This document shows, in pieces, positions 39,945-49,299 of a stretch of 64,000 nucleotides of DNA. The stretch is from CAYNKA01 sp964397655 (lineage in GTDB: Bacteria > Spirochaetota > Spirochaetia > DTKZ01), in NCBI GenBank assembly GCA_964397655.1, contig CAYNKA010000004.1, positions 301,829 through 365,828 on the forward strand, written 5' to 3'. The notes beneath the pieces are model-generated. The model was not told the DNA's origin. It saw only the letters and a list, made by a program, of their open reading frames with translations, and made no database searches. How positions within the stretch are numbered: position 1 is the stretch's first letter; each line of letters begins with the position of its first letter. The position numbers were made by a program, and so were the translations under genes.

Positions 39945-41360
39945 ATGCTGAAAGCGAAAACGAAGCTCATCATCGCGGGCGCCGTGCTGGCCGTGCTGGC
40001 CGGCGCCTATTTCGGCGGGACGGTCTACCGTTCCGCCAAGATCAAGAAGGCCGAGGAGGCCTACAAGACCATAAAGGTGACCGATCTCGGGGCCGACAAG
40101 GTCGTGAAGATCGAGATACCGACCTCGGGCGTCGTCTTGGAGAAAAAGGGCGAGAACTGGGAAGTCCCGGCGGCCAAGATTCCGGTCAAGCTCGACCAGG
40201 AGGAGATAAAAGGCGCAGCCTGGTCGCTCGCGAACATGTCCGCGGACCGCATCCTCGAGGAGAATCCGAAGGACCTGTCCATGTACGGGCTCGACAATCC
40301 GAAGAGCCGCGTCATCCTGACCCTCGTCGACGGTTCGACCGTCGAACTCCTGGGCGGCAACATGGCGCCCACTAAATCTTCGTATTACGCGATGAAGAAG
40401 GGAGAGAACAAGGTCTACGCCCTGCCGCTCTACCCAGGCGAGCGGCTCTACCTCAAAATGGACAACATCCGCGACAAGAAACTCGCGACCTTCGAGCCCA
40501 AGGACGTGATGCATGTCCGCATCGTATCCGGCGGAACGAGGATCGAAATCGAGCCGAAGGAAAACGACGATTCCTCGGTCTCCGGTTTCGCCACGCACGT
40601 GATGACGTCTCCCTACAAGACGAAGCACGGCGTCGATCCCGAGGCTTTCGGCGGTCTCGTCCAAGCGCTCAACGTCAAGGTGAAGAGCTTCAAGGACAGC
40701 GCTCCGGCGAGCCTCGCCCCCTACGGCCTGGACAAGCCGTCCTTCGACCTCTTCGTTCAGGCGGTGAATTCGAGCCTGCACCTTCTCATCGGAAAGGAGA
40801 CCGGCGGCGTGAACGAAGTCTACGCCAAGCTCGACTCCTCCCCCGAAGTTTTCGTCATAGACGACATCAGGGGCGCCATCGGCTTGAAGCCTTTCGCGCT
40901 CGTCGACAAGTTCCCGCTCATCGTGGGGATAGACAAGGTCGACTCCTTCGTCGTGAAGGGCAGGGGCAGGACGCTCACCGGCGAGATCAGGCGGGAAAAG
41001 ACCAAGGTGACGTCGAAGGACAAGGACGGGAAGGAAGTCACGAAGGACGAGACCAAGGAGACCTTCTTTCTCGACGGGAAGGAGGTCGAGGATAAGTCGT
41101 TCAAGGATTTTTATCAATCCTGCATAGGCCTTCTCGCCGACTCCGAGCGCCCCGCCGGACCTCTCAAGACCAGGACCCCGGAGGTCTCGATCGAATATCG
41201 GCTCAACTCCCCGGCAGGGAAGAGGCTTTCGCTGCAGCTCGTTCCGGACGTGAGGGATTTCTACGCTTCCCTCCTGGACGGAACCGCCGATTTCCTGATT
41301 TCCAAGGCGCAGGTGGACAGGATCTTCGAGACCGCCGACAAGGTAACCTCGAAAAAGTGA
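39945..41360 (+). CDS. DUF4340 domain protein
   Basis: A 471-residue protein with an N-terminal signal/anchor (KTKLIIAGAVLAVLAGAYFGG) and repeated beta units (VVKIEIPTSGVVLEKKGENW; YGLDNPKSRVILTLVDGS; YALPLYPGERLYLKMDN) of the DUF4340 type. DUF4340 proteins lie beside GldG-type ABC systems in many bacteria and are thought to be their periplasmic partners. It ends the operon; a candidate terminator lies at 41427. Confidence 0.88.
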   Translation: MLKAKTKLIIAGAVLAVLAGAYFGGTVYRSAKIKKAEEAYKTIKVTDLGADKVVKIEIPTSGVVLEKKGENWEVPAAKIPVKLDQEEIKGAAWSLANMSADRILEENPKDLSMYGLDNPKSRVILTLVDGSTVELLGGNMAPTKSSYYAMKKGENKVYALPLYPGERLYLKMDNIRDKKLATFEPKDVMHVRIVSGGTRIEIEPKENDDSSVSGFATHVMTSPYKTKHGVDPEAFGGLVQALNVKVKSFKDSAPASLAPYGLDKPSFDLFVQAVNSSLHLLIGKETGGVNEVYAKLDSSPEVFVIDDIRGAIGLKPFALVDKFPLIVGIDKVDSFVVKGRGRTLTGEIRREKTKVTSKDKDGKEVTKDETKETFFLDGKEVEDKSFKDFYQSCIGLLADSERPAGPLKTRTPEVSIEYRLNSPAGKRLSLQLVPDVRDFYASLLDGTADFLISKAQVDRIFETADKVTSKK

Positions 41361-41426
41361 ACGATTCCGCCGCAAGCCGGCGGACCGGCGCCATAGACAG
41401 CAGATTCCTCTACGATTGACGTGCGC

Positions 41427-41457
41427 GGCCTCGGCATTCCCGGGGCCGTTTCATTTC
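41427..41457 (+). terminator. Possible terminator after the DUF4340 gene
   Basis: GGCCTCGG and CCGGGGCC form an 8-bp stem (one wobble) with a short loop, followed by GTTTCATTTC. The T-run is broken, so efficiency is uncertain; it would also serve the convergent gene. Confidence 0.4.
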
Positions 41458-42772
41458 AGAGTTCCATGATCCGTTCGCCGTTCTTGAAGAGGCTTATCTT
41501 CCTCGTGGATTCCGAGAGCGCTATGGATACGGCGTGGGAGACCGCCGTGATCGCCGCGGCGGCCGCGTGGCGCGATCCGAGCCCCTGGGGCAGGTCCCCC
41601 GGAGGTATCCGGGTTCTGATGTAGGTTCCCGCGGACACGAGGACGCCGTCGCCCCGTATGATGAAGGCCCCGTCGATCTTCGACAGTTCCTTGATGGTCT
41701 CCTTGAGGCTCGGATCGAGGATGTTTCTTTCGCCCTCCGCGTAGCCCTTGAAGGGGTTGATGATCATCTGCTGGCAATAATGCTTGACCTGGCCGTAATC
41801 CCCGAGGACGAAGATGGTCCCCGAGGGTTTTCCTTCACGGCCTTCCTCCGCGAGCTCCCCTGCGATCTCGATGCTTCTCACCAGAACCTGGTTTTCCAGG
41901 TCGCTCTGCTGTTCGTCGGCCGACAGCGAGAAGAAGATCTTGAACTCGTTCGCAACGTCGGTCACCCGTACGGAATCGAGGACGCCGGAGTAGGGAAGGC
42001 CGAAGACGCTCACTACCCGTTCCTCCTTCAGGAGCAGCCCCCTGGACAGGGCGAAAACGATGGAAAGCTCGATCAGGTTGCTCCTGGTTATCCCCTTGAA
42101 GGGAATTTGTATGATTTTCTTCTCGGGATACTTTTCCTTCAATTCCTCGAAGCGCGAAATGGTCACGAGGAGGATGTTCTCTCCCAGCCTGTCCGGGAGG
42201 AACGACAGGTCGTCGATGCAGTCGGTATGGATGAGGACGTTCTCGGCCTTAACCTCCTCGGCGAGACGCCGCGCGTGGTTCAGGCAGGCTTGGGAAACCT
42301 CGATCTTTTCGCCGCCCGGACGAGCGTACATCTCCTCGGTTTCCGTGAAGCGCTGAAAGACCTCCTTCTCGGTTCTCGCCGCGAGGATGTGCTCGTAGAT
42401 CTGCGGAGTACTGAGGCGGAGTGCGACTTGGCGGAGCACCTGCAGGTGCTCGATTCCGTCCCCGACGATGAGGACGAGGACGTGCACGAGGCTCTCGTCG
42501 GGGGCGCCGTATTGGATCCCGGCCCTGCTCACTCCGATGGCGATCCTCGAGGGAGAGAAGCCGGGAATGATCGCGTGGGGAATGGCGATGCCGTGGGTCA
42601 CCCAGGTCGATATGACCTGTTCGCGCTCCATGATTTTTCGGAAGAGGGATTCACCGTCGATGTCGGGCCGGCGGGAGCAGAAGAAATCCGACATCTCCCG
42701 GAACGCATCGTTCTTGTTGCGGCTTTCGAGGAAAAGAATCGCGTCCTGCAAGAGATAGTCTTCGATGGTCAA
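41456..42772 (-). CDS. Fusion of PTS EIIA domain, middle domain and DisA_N (diadenylate cyclase) domain
   Basis: A 438-residue three-part protein. Residues 1-150 are an EIIA domain like PtsN, with phospho-His66 in IAIPHAI. Residues about 155-290 (KAENVLIHTDCIDDLSFLPD, ENILLVTISRFEELKEKYPE) resemble the pyruvate-kinase C-terminal-like domain that precedes the DAC domain in archaeal CdaZ-type enzymes. Residues about 325-438 carry the DAC domain: DGA at 367-369 (IDGAFIIRGDG), then LPQGLGSRHAAAAAITAVSH with RH at 401-402, and IALSESTRKISLF. DAC enzymes make c-di-AMP from ATP. The third residue of the RHR motif is Ala here. AAAGGAGG lies nine bases before ATG 42772. Convergent with the Gld-type ABC operon. 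Confidence 0.78.
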   Translation of the reverse strand: MTIEDYLLQDAILFLESRNKNDAFREMSDFFCSRRPDIDGESLFRKIMEREQVISTWVTHGIAIPHAIIPGFSPSRIAIGVSRAGIQYGAPDESLVHVLVLIVGDGIEHLQVLRQVALRLSTPQIYEHILAARTEKEVFQRFTETEEMYARPGGEKIEVSQACLNHARRLAEEVKAENVLIHTDCIDDLSFLPDRLGENILLVTISRFEELKEKYPEKKIIQIPFKGITRSNLIELSIVFALSRGLLLKEERVVSVFGLPYSGVLDSVRVTDVANEFKIFFSLSADEQQSDLENQVLVRSIEIAGELAEEGREGKPSGTIFVLGDYGQVKHYCQQMIINPFKGYAEGERNILDPSLKETIKELSKIDGAFIIRGDGVLVSAGTYIRTRIPPGDLPQGLGSRHAAAAAITAVSHAVSIALSESTRKISLFKNGERIMEL

Positions 42773-42878
42773 CCGTTCCTCCTTTCCCCTGGAGGTCTGT
42801 TGGAATCAATTGTATTAGCTTTCCGATCCCGCTGTCCAGGCGAAAGCCGGAATTTCCGTAAAATTTTCCGTCCGCGAT

Positions 42879-44474
42879 TCAGCTCTGCGGGCCTTCCCGT
42901 ATCTGCCGGTAAAAGTCCGTCCCCTTGTCGTCCACGAGAATGAAGGCGGGAAAATCCCGTACTTCGATGCGCCTTACCGCTTCCATGCCGAGTTCGGGGA
43001 AGTCGAGCACCTCGGATGCTGCGATGTGTTCCTTCGCGAGGAGTGCCGCTGCTCCGCCGATGGTGCCGAGGTAGAAGCCCCCGTAGGTCCTGCATGCCTC
43101 GGCCACCTGGGGGGAGCGGTTTCCCTTTGCCAGGGTGACGAGCGATGCGCCGCGCTTCATGAAGCCCGCGAGATAAGAATCCATGCGTTGGGCCGTGGTC
43201 GGCCCGAAGCTTCCGATCACGTAGCCCGGAGGCGTCTTGGAGGGGCCGGCGTAATAGACCGGGTGGTCCCTGAAGTAAGCGGGCAGGGGCTCGCCCCGCT
43301 CGAGAATTTCGTTGAGCCTGGCGTGGGCGATGTCCCGGGCTACGACTACGGGACCCGAGAGGAGGACGAGGGTCCCCGCGGCGTGCTTCGAAAGCTCGGC
43401 TCGGATTTCCGGCATGGGCCTGCCGAGGTCGATTCGGGGGACGGAGGAAGGATCGGGCCGCACGATTCCCCGGGGCGCGAGAAAGCGTCCCGGATCCCGG
43501 TCGAGTTCCTCGAGGAAAACCCCTTCCGCGGTTATCTTGCCCAGGGCGTTCCGGTCCGCGGAGCAGGAGACTCCGATCGAGACGGGACAGGAGCCCGCGT
43601 GCCGGGGAAGCCGGATCACTCGGGCGTCCAGCGCTAGATATTTTCCTCCGAACTGGGCCCCGAGGCCCGATCGCCGGGCGGCTTCGAGCAGTTTCCCGCT
43701 CCAATGCGGATCCAGGAAGGCATCCCCGTCCTTTGAGCCGGAGGTTCCGAGGCCGTCGAGCCAACCGGTCGTCGCGAGTTTGAGCGTTTTCAGATTGTGC
43801 TCGGCAGAGAGTCCGCCGACGACCGCGGCGATATGGTAGGGAGGGCAGGCCGCTGTGCCGAGGGCCGCCACCTTCTCCGCGAGGAACTTCTCGAGCTTCT
43901 CGGGCTTCAGGAGGGCTTTGGACTCCTGGAAGAAGGACGTCTTGTTCGCCGATCCGCCGCCTTTCGCCACGAAGAGGAAGGAGTATTCCTCTCCGGGCTC
44001 TGCGTAGATGTCGATCTGAGCGGGAAGGTTGGTCCCCGTATCCGTCTCCTCGAACATGGAGAGTGCCGCGACCTGGGAATACCGGAGATGATTCTTCGCG
44101 TATGCGTCGAAGATTCCCCGGCCGAGAAGCTCTCTGTCCCCCTCCTTCTCGGATTCCACCGAAACCCGTTGCCCCTTCCACGCGACGATCGTCGCGGTCC
44201 CGGTGTCCTGGCACATGGGAAGCACGCCCTCGGCGGCGATCGCGGCGTTCACGAGGAGCGAAGTGACGACGTAGCGGTCGTTCTCCGAGGCCTCGGAATC
44301 GCGCAGGACAGCGGACATCTTCTCGAGGTGCGGCGTTCGGAGATAGAAGGCGAGATCGTGAAAGGCTTCCTCCGCGAGCAGTCGGAGGGCCTCGGGTTCC
44401 ACGAGAAGATGGTTTTTTCCGCGCCAGGTTACCCTCTGTACGTGATCTTTCGTCAGGAGCCGGAATGACGTCAT
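42879..44474 (-). CDS. Fumarate hydratase, class I (iron-sulfur)
   Basis: A 531-residue single-chain class I fumarase with alpha and beta regions fused. The three cluster Cys residues are C88 (PMCQDTG), C210 (TAACPPY) and C304 (GVSCSADR). The ATTGWLDGLGTSGSKDGD and C-terminal GPTTAQRMDSYLAGFM / KGNRSPQV blocks are typical. It interconverts fumarate and malate and is oxygen-sensitive, which suits an anaerobe. ATG 44474. No other TCA genes are adjacent. Confidence 0.93.
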   Translation of the reverse strand: MTSFRLLTKDHVQRVTWRGKNHLLVEPEALRLLAEEAFHDLAFYLRTPHLEKMSAVLRDSEASENDRYVVTSLLVNAAIAAEGVLPMCQDTGTATIVAWKGQRVSVESEKEGDRELLGRGIFDAYAKNHLRYSQVAALSMFEETDTGTNLPAQIDIYAEPGEEYSFLFVAKGGGSANKTSFFQESKALLKPEKLEKFLAEKVAALGTAACPPYHIAAVVGGLSAEHNLKTLKLATTGWLDGLGTSGSKDGDAFLDPHWSGKLLEAARRSGLGAQFGGKYLALDARVIRLPRHAGSCPVSIGVSCSADRNALGKITAEGVFLEELDRDPGRFLAPRGIVRPDPSSVPRIDLGRPMPEIRAELSKHAAGTLVLLSGPVVVARDIAHARLNEILERGEPLPAYFRDHPVYYAGPSKTPPGYVIGSFGPTTAQRMDSYLAGFMKRGASLVTLAKGNRSPQVAEACRTYGGFYLGTIGGAAALLAKEHIAASEVLDFPELGMEAVRRIEVRDFPAFILVDDKGTDFYRQIREGPQS

Positions 44475-44561
44475 GGAACACCTCGTTCTATCGGGATCGT
44501 CCCATTTTATCAGAATCGGGGACGGCGGAAAAGCACGGGCCGGGCGGCCCGCGCCGTGGTC

Positions 44562-45413
44562 TCAGCGGGAGAGCTTTTCCCTGAAGTAGCCGTGGACGTA
44601 TTCGGCTCGCTTCTTCAGGTTGGAGGCGATTCGTTTCGCCAGGACCTTCCTCTCGGGATCGTGGCGGAGTACGAGGTCGCAGATCCCCTCAAGGACTTTT
44701 CCGTCGATGTTTCCGAAGCGCTCGAACCTCGCTTCGAAGAACGACAAATCGTAGGCAAGATAGCATTCTTCCTTCAGAGGACTCAAACGGCGGTTCTGTT
44801 CCGGATCCGACCAGCCGAATCGTTCCCGGAGTCCTTCGATCTTCATTCCCTCGGAAACCAGGTCTACGCCGAGAAAATCCGTGGGGATCACTATCCTGTA
44901 GTCCCTGCTGTTGTGCCGGATCATGTAGTTCCTCGGGATTCTGTTTTCGTCGAAGTAGATCCATCGATTAACAAGATCGAGCGCGAGCTGTTCCTTCAAG
45001 TCTCCGTTCTCCGAGTAGTTCGTTTCCGACAGCGGTTCGAACCGGCTGATCATCTTCGTCGCCTTGTAGAATTCACCCTCGATCATCGTGATGATGGAAG
45101 GGACCGAGAGTGTGCGCGCGAGATGGTCGGTCAGAAAGCAGATGGCGGCCATCTCCAGTCGCCTGAGTTCGTCGGGGCCGGCCTTCTTGACGATCCACTT
45201 GGCTGCGGGATTCGCGGTCTCTTCGGCGCCTGAGTAGTCGTGGATTTCCGCGAAGAAAGGAACGCGCACAGTTCCGTCCAGCCGGAGAATCCCGTCCGTG
45301 CAGTAATAGGAAGCGAGCTCGCCGGCCGGGACGTCGACGTTCAGCGTCTCGATGAGGTCCGGATCGACGAGAAACTCTTTCAGGTCGAGATGATCTACGT
45401 TCTTCATTCCCAT
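44562..45413 (-). CDS. Protein of unknown function
   Basis: A 283-residue soluble protein with no signal peptide or membrane segment. It is rich in charged and aromatic residues, with notable blocks YYCTDGILRLDGTVRVPFFAE, LVNRWIYFDENRIPRNYMIR and HDPERKVLAKRIASNLKKR. I do not recognise the family. The open frame is well supported by length, gene spacing (87 bases from fumarase on the same strand) and lack of a competing gene. The spacing around HNSRDYRIVIPTDFLGVD might suggest a nucleotide-binding or kinase-like fold, but this is only an impression. Confidence 0.7.
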   Translation of the reverse strand: MGMKNVDHLDLKEFLVDPDLIETLNVDVPAGELASYYCTDGILRLDGTVRVPFFAEIHDYSGAEETANPAAKWIVKKAGPDELRRLEMAAICFLTDHLARTLSVPSIITMIEGEFYKATKMISRFEPLSETNYSENGDLKEQLALDLVNRWIYFDENRIPRNYMIRHNSRDYRIVIPTDFLGVDLVSEGMKIEGLRERFGWSDPEQNRRLSPLKEECYLAYDLSFFEARFERFGNIDGKVLEGICDLVLRHDPERKVLAKRIASNLKKRAEYVHGYFREKLSR

Positions 45414-45555
45414 TCAAGTATAATCCCATGTCGTGAAAAAACAATGCCGCGGACGATTCCTATCGGGTACGGTGGTTATTCCCGGCGGCGTTTGGTATAT
45501 TTGACCCGGAGTTCGAAAACGAAAAAGTCTTCAAGAATCTCTTGAAAGGGTATTT

Positions 45556-48396
45556 ATGAGACGCATCCTTACATGGCTCGGGAAACTGTGGTATTTCATA
45601 GCATTTGCTTTTTTGCTGGGACAGGGCGTGCCCCTTGCCGCGGAGATCGGTCGGAACTGGAAGCCTGACGATCCGGTTCCGCGCGATCCCAGGCTTTTGA
45701 CGGGGAAGTTGGACAACGGGCTCGCTTACTATATTCGCAGGAACAAACGACCGGAGAACCGCGCCGAACTCAGGCTCGTGGTGAACGCCGGATCCGTGCT
45801 GGAGGACGATGATCAGCTCGGTCTCGCTCACTTTCTCGAGCACATGGCGTTCAACGGAACCGAACATTTCCGGAAGCAGGAACTCGTCGACTGGCTCGAG
45901 TCCATCGGCATGAGGTTCGGACCCGAGACGAACGCATACACGAGCTTCGACGAAACGGTCTATCAGCTCGAAGTTCCGTCCGAAAAACGCGAGACCCTGG
46001 AGAAGGCCGTGCTCATCCTCTCGGACTGGGCTCACGGCATCAGCATTGAAGCCGATGAGGTGGAGCGGGAACGGGGCGTCATCCTCGAGGAATGGCGGCT
46101 GGGGCGAGGAGCACAGGCCCGGGTGCGCGACAAGCAGTATCCGACCCTCCTCAAGGACTCGAAATACGCGGAGCGGCTTCCCATCGGAAAGCCCGAAATC
46201 ATAAGCACTGCGACCGCCGAGAAGATCCGGAGGTTCTACCGCGACTGGTATCGCCCCGATCTCATGGCCGTGGTCGCCGTCGGGGATTTCGACCCGGCTG
46301 ACATGGAGAGGATGATCAGGGACAAGTTCTCGGGAATCCCGATGCCCGCCTCGCCGAGGCCGAGGCCCGAGATCGCGGTCCCCGATCACGACGGGCTCCT
46401 CTTTTCGCAGGCATCCGATCCCGAGCTTCCCCGCCTGAGCCTCGGAGTCTACGCCAAGCGGCCTGCCCTCCGAGTCGGGACGATCGCCGATTACGGCGAA
46501 AGACTCGCGGAGAATCTCTGCTTCGCCATGATCAACGACCGGCTCAACGACATCTCCCGAAAGCCCGGAGCGCCTTTCCTCTACGCCTCCACGGGGACTT
46601 CCCGCATCACGAGGCAGAAGACCTTGTATTACGCCGCGGCTTCCGTGGAGGACGGAGGCGCGGAAAAGGGGTTCTCCGCCCTCCTCGAGGAACTCGTGCG
46701 GATTCGACTCCACGGCTTCACCTCCACGGAGATCGAACGCGCTAAGGCCGAATACCTCCGGCGTTCCGAGCAGGTCAACAGGGAGGCCGAGAACCTGTCG
46801 TCCGGAATATTCGTGTCGTCCTATGTGGACAATTTCCTCGTAGGCTCTCCCATGCCCGGCCCCGAGGCGGCATACGAACTGGCGAAGCGCAGCCTTCCCG
46901 GAATCGAGGAGGCCCGGATCAGGAGATGCGTAGACCGCATCCTGGACGACAGGGACTTGGTCGTACTCGCGAGCGCACCCGAAAGGACGGCGGCTTCCCT
47001 GCCCAAGGAAGAGGCGTTTCGCGGAATTTTCCGGGAAGCGGCAGGGAAGCCCCTCGATCCTTACAGGGACGATGCTCCGTCAGGCCCGCTTCTCGCGGAA
47101 AAACCGAAGCCCGCCGCCGTCCGGAGAGTGGAAAGCGAGCTAACGAAGGTTCCGGGGGTCGCGGAATGGAGGCTCGCGAACGGAGCGAGGGTGATCCTGA
47201 AGACGACGAATTTCAAAAACGACGAGATTCTCATGACCTCCTTCAGCCCCGGAGGGACATCACTTGTCCCCGACGCCGACTATGTCTCGGCGGATTTCGC
47301 CTCCTCGATAGTGGAACGCTCCGGCCTGGGCAATTTCTCCGAAGCCCAGCTGGAGAAATTCCTGAGTGACAAGCGGGTAAGGTTCGAAACCGTGGTCAGC
47401 GACGTCTCTGAGGGTTTTCGCGGAGCCGCCTCGGTTCGGGACCTGGAAACGCTGCTCCAGCTCGTGTATCTCGCCTTCACGTCGCCCAGGTACGACGCGG
47501 AGGCCGTGGCCGCCTACGTCCGCCAGGTGCGCGCTTCGCTCGAGAACCAGGAGAACCAGCCCGAAGTCGTCTTCGCGAACACGATCCAGGAGATCCTCAC
47601 GCAGGGGCATTTCCGGGGAAGGCCCTACCGCCCCTCTCTTCTGGACGAACTCGATCCGAGGAAATCTTTCGAAGTGTTCAAGGACCGCTTCAAGGACGTG
47701 GGCGATTTCACCTTCATCTTCGTCGGAAGCATCGAGCCCGACAGCTTCGAACCTCTCGTGCGGGAATACCTCGCGTCACTGCCCTCGCAGGGAAGAAAGG
47801 AGAGTTACCGGAACGTCGGTCCTTCGCTGCCCAAATCGAGTCTCGAGCGGACCGTTAAGGCCGGGATCGAGCAGAAGGGCTACGTCTCGCTCTACTTCAC
47901 GGGCCCGTTCGACTGGAGCGTCGAGAACGATTTCCTGCTCGGAGCGCTCAAGGAATACCTCGAAATCAGGCTCCGGGAAAATCTTCGTGAGAAGCAGGGC
48001 GGGACCTACAATGTGGCGGTCAACGCGTTCTCTTCCCGGATCCCCCGGAGCGAATACTACCTCGAGATTTCCTTCGGAAGCGATCCGTCGAGGCTTCGGG
48101 ACCTCACGGCTCGGGCCCTGGCGGAGTTGGAGGACATCAAAAGGAATCTTCCGGAGGAAAAGGAAATCGCGAAGGTTCGCGAACAGGCCCTTCGGCTTCA
48201 CGAACGTGGGCTCAAGGAAAACGGATTCTGGCTCGAACAGCTCAGGACCATGGCCTACCATGATCTTCCGGGAAGCACGATCGACGAGATTCCGGTGCTC
48301 ATCCGAAGAATCGACTCCGGGCTCGTCGGGAAGCTCGTCTCCACCTACTGCAGGCAGGATAGACTGATAAAGGTCTTTCTCCTTCCCGAGAAGTGA
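45556..48396 (+). CDS. M16-family zinc metallopeptidase, exported
   Basis: A 946-residue insulinase-type peptidase. An N-terminal hydrophobic segment (LWYFIAFAFLLGQGVPLAAE) is a signal peptide. The zinc motif H92-F-L-E95-H96 (LAHFLEHMAFNG) is the inverted HxxEH of M16, with downstream metal Glu in ERERGVILEEWRL. The second, inactive half follows after a Pro/Lys/Glu-rich linker (residues about 500-530) and carries the R/Y pair region (REKQGGTYNVAVNAF). It degrades peptides in the periplasm. Convergent with the beta-barrel gene. Confidence 0.93.
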   Translation: MRRILTWLGKLWYFIAFAFLLGQGVPLAAEIGRNWKPDDPVPRDPRLLTGKLDNGLAYYIRRNKRPENRAELRLVVNAGSVLEDDDQLGLAHFLEHMAFNGTEHFRKQELVDWLESIGMRFGPETNAYTSFDETVYQLEVPSEKRETLEKAVLILSDWAHGISIEADEVERERGVILEEWRLGRGAQARVRDKQYPTLLKDSKYAERLPIGKPEIISTATAEKIRRFYRDWYRPDLMAVVAVGDFDPADMERMIRDKFSGIPMPASPRPRPEIAVPDHDGLLFSQASDPELPRLSLGVYAKRPALRVGTIADYGERLAENLCFAMINDRLNDISRKPGAPFLYASTGTSRITRQKTLYYAAASVEDGGAEKGFSALLEELVRIRLHGFTSTEIERAKAEYLRRSEQVNREAENLSSGIFVSSYVDNFLVGSPMPGPEAAYELAKRSLPGIEEARIRRCVDRILDDRDLVVLASAPERTAASLPKEEAFRGIFREAAGKPLDPYRDDAPSGPLLAEKPKPAAVRRVESELTKVPGVAEWRLANGARVILKTTNFKNDEILMTSFSPGGTSLVPDADYVSADFASSIVERSGLGNFSEAQLEKFLSDKRVRFETVVSDVSEGFRGAASVRDLETLLQLVYLAFTSPRYDAEAVAAYVRQVRASLENQENQPEVVFANTIQEILTQGHFRGRPYRPSLLDELDPRKSFEVFKDRFKDVGDFTFIFVGSIEPDSFEPLVREYLASLPSQGRKESYRNVGPSLPKSSLERTVKAGIEQKGYVSLYFTGPFDWSVENDFLLGALKEYLEIRLRENLREKQGGTYNVAVNAFSSRIPRSEYYLEISFGSDPSRLRDLTARALAELEDIKRNLPEEKEIAKVREQALRLHERGLKENGFWLEQLRTMAYHDLPGSTIDEIPVLIRRIDSGLVGKLVSTYCRQDRLIKVFLLPEK

Positions 48397-48456
48397 GTGA
48401 ATGAAGGATTCGGATCCCGTAGGGGCGCTCCGGAGAATAGCTCCCCCGGTTCGCCG

Positions 48457-49104
48457 TCAGGGCAGGGGGAAGGTCAGCACGAGCGAGAGGGAGAGGTTGT
48501 TCGAGGCCGTATCGTCATCGCGGAGGAACCTGGCGAGCAGGCGATGATACCGGATCTCGATGGACGTTTCCACGACATCGGACGAAAGCGGGGTCTTGTA
48601 CCCTATCCCGAGATCCACGCCGAAACCCGCTCCGTTGTAAGCGTCTTCTTCGACCGTCGTTTCCGTGCCGAGGGACGGAACCCTCACGGTCGTGTCGATC
48701 TTGTCGACGATGAGATCCACGGACGGTCCCAGGAAGCCGTAGAACATTCCCCATCTCGTCCCGTACTTCGCCTTCAGCAGGATGGGGATGTGAAAGGTCC
48801 GGGTGGACATCCACATTCCCGCGGTGTCGCCGGCGCCCTTGCCCTTAATTTCGAAGACCTGGAACTCCGGACGCAGGGAATACGTTTCGTTCACGTCCAT
48901 GTCGAGAAAGAAGCCGTAGTTCGCTGAACCTTGAGCCCGGTTGCCGTATCCGCCGTTGTCGAGGGTATCCGCCCATTCGCCTCCGCTCAACCAGGTCATC
49001 GCCGCGCCTCCGATGAGGCCGACGCGGGTTTCGGCGAGCCCGGCTGCCGCGGTCAACGCCACGAGGACGATCGAAAGCAAACCTGCTCTTCCGGGGAGCT
49101 TCAT
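48457..49104 (-). CDS. Outer membrane beta-barrel protein, small
   Basis: A 215-residue protein with a signal peptide (LLSIVLVALTAAAGLAE) and alternating hydrophobic/polar strands ending in aromatic or hydrophobic residues (TRVGLIGGAAMTWLSGG; SLRPEFQVFEIKGKG; FHIPILLKAKYG; VETSIEIRYHRLL; NLSLSLVLTFPLP). This looks like an 8-stranded OmpA/OmpX-type or porin-like barrel, and it ends without the usual final Phe. Function unknown. Confidence 0.75.
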   Translation of the reverse strand: MKLPGRAGLLSIVLVALTAAAGLAETRVGLIGGAAMTWLSGGEWADTLDNGGYGNRAQGSANYGFFLDMDVNETYSLRPEFQVFEIKGKGAGDTAGMWMSTRTFHIPILLKAKYGTRWGMFYGFLGPSVDLIVDKIDTTVRVPSLGTETTVEEDAYNGAGFGVDLGIGYKTPLSSDVVETSIEIRYHRLLARFLRDDDTASNNLSLSLVLTFPLP

Positions 49105-49299
49105 TCCGATTTCTCCTTACCGTACTGCATCAATTATTCATCATGAATGAAGATAAATCAATACTTCGCGACAATGAGTCGGTCCGCTCCGATGCCGTCC
49201 CATGCAGGCGGCGCCGCTCGCGTCAAGAAACGGCGAGACTGTCCGGTGAGACGGAAATCTCCGCGGACCGATCCATTGTCGTGACGAGGTGAGCCCTTC

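Noticed and set aside
37067..39973. 968-codon minus-strand open frame antisense to the Gld-type operon
   Set aside because: Composition is acidic/His/Arg-rich with no motif. It lies opposite four clearly recognisable genes; long antisense frames are expected in GC-rich DNA with strong third-position bias.
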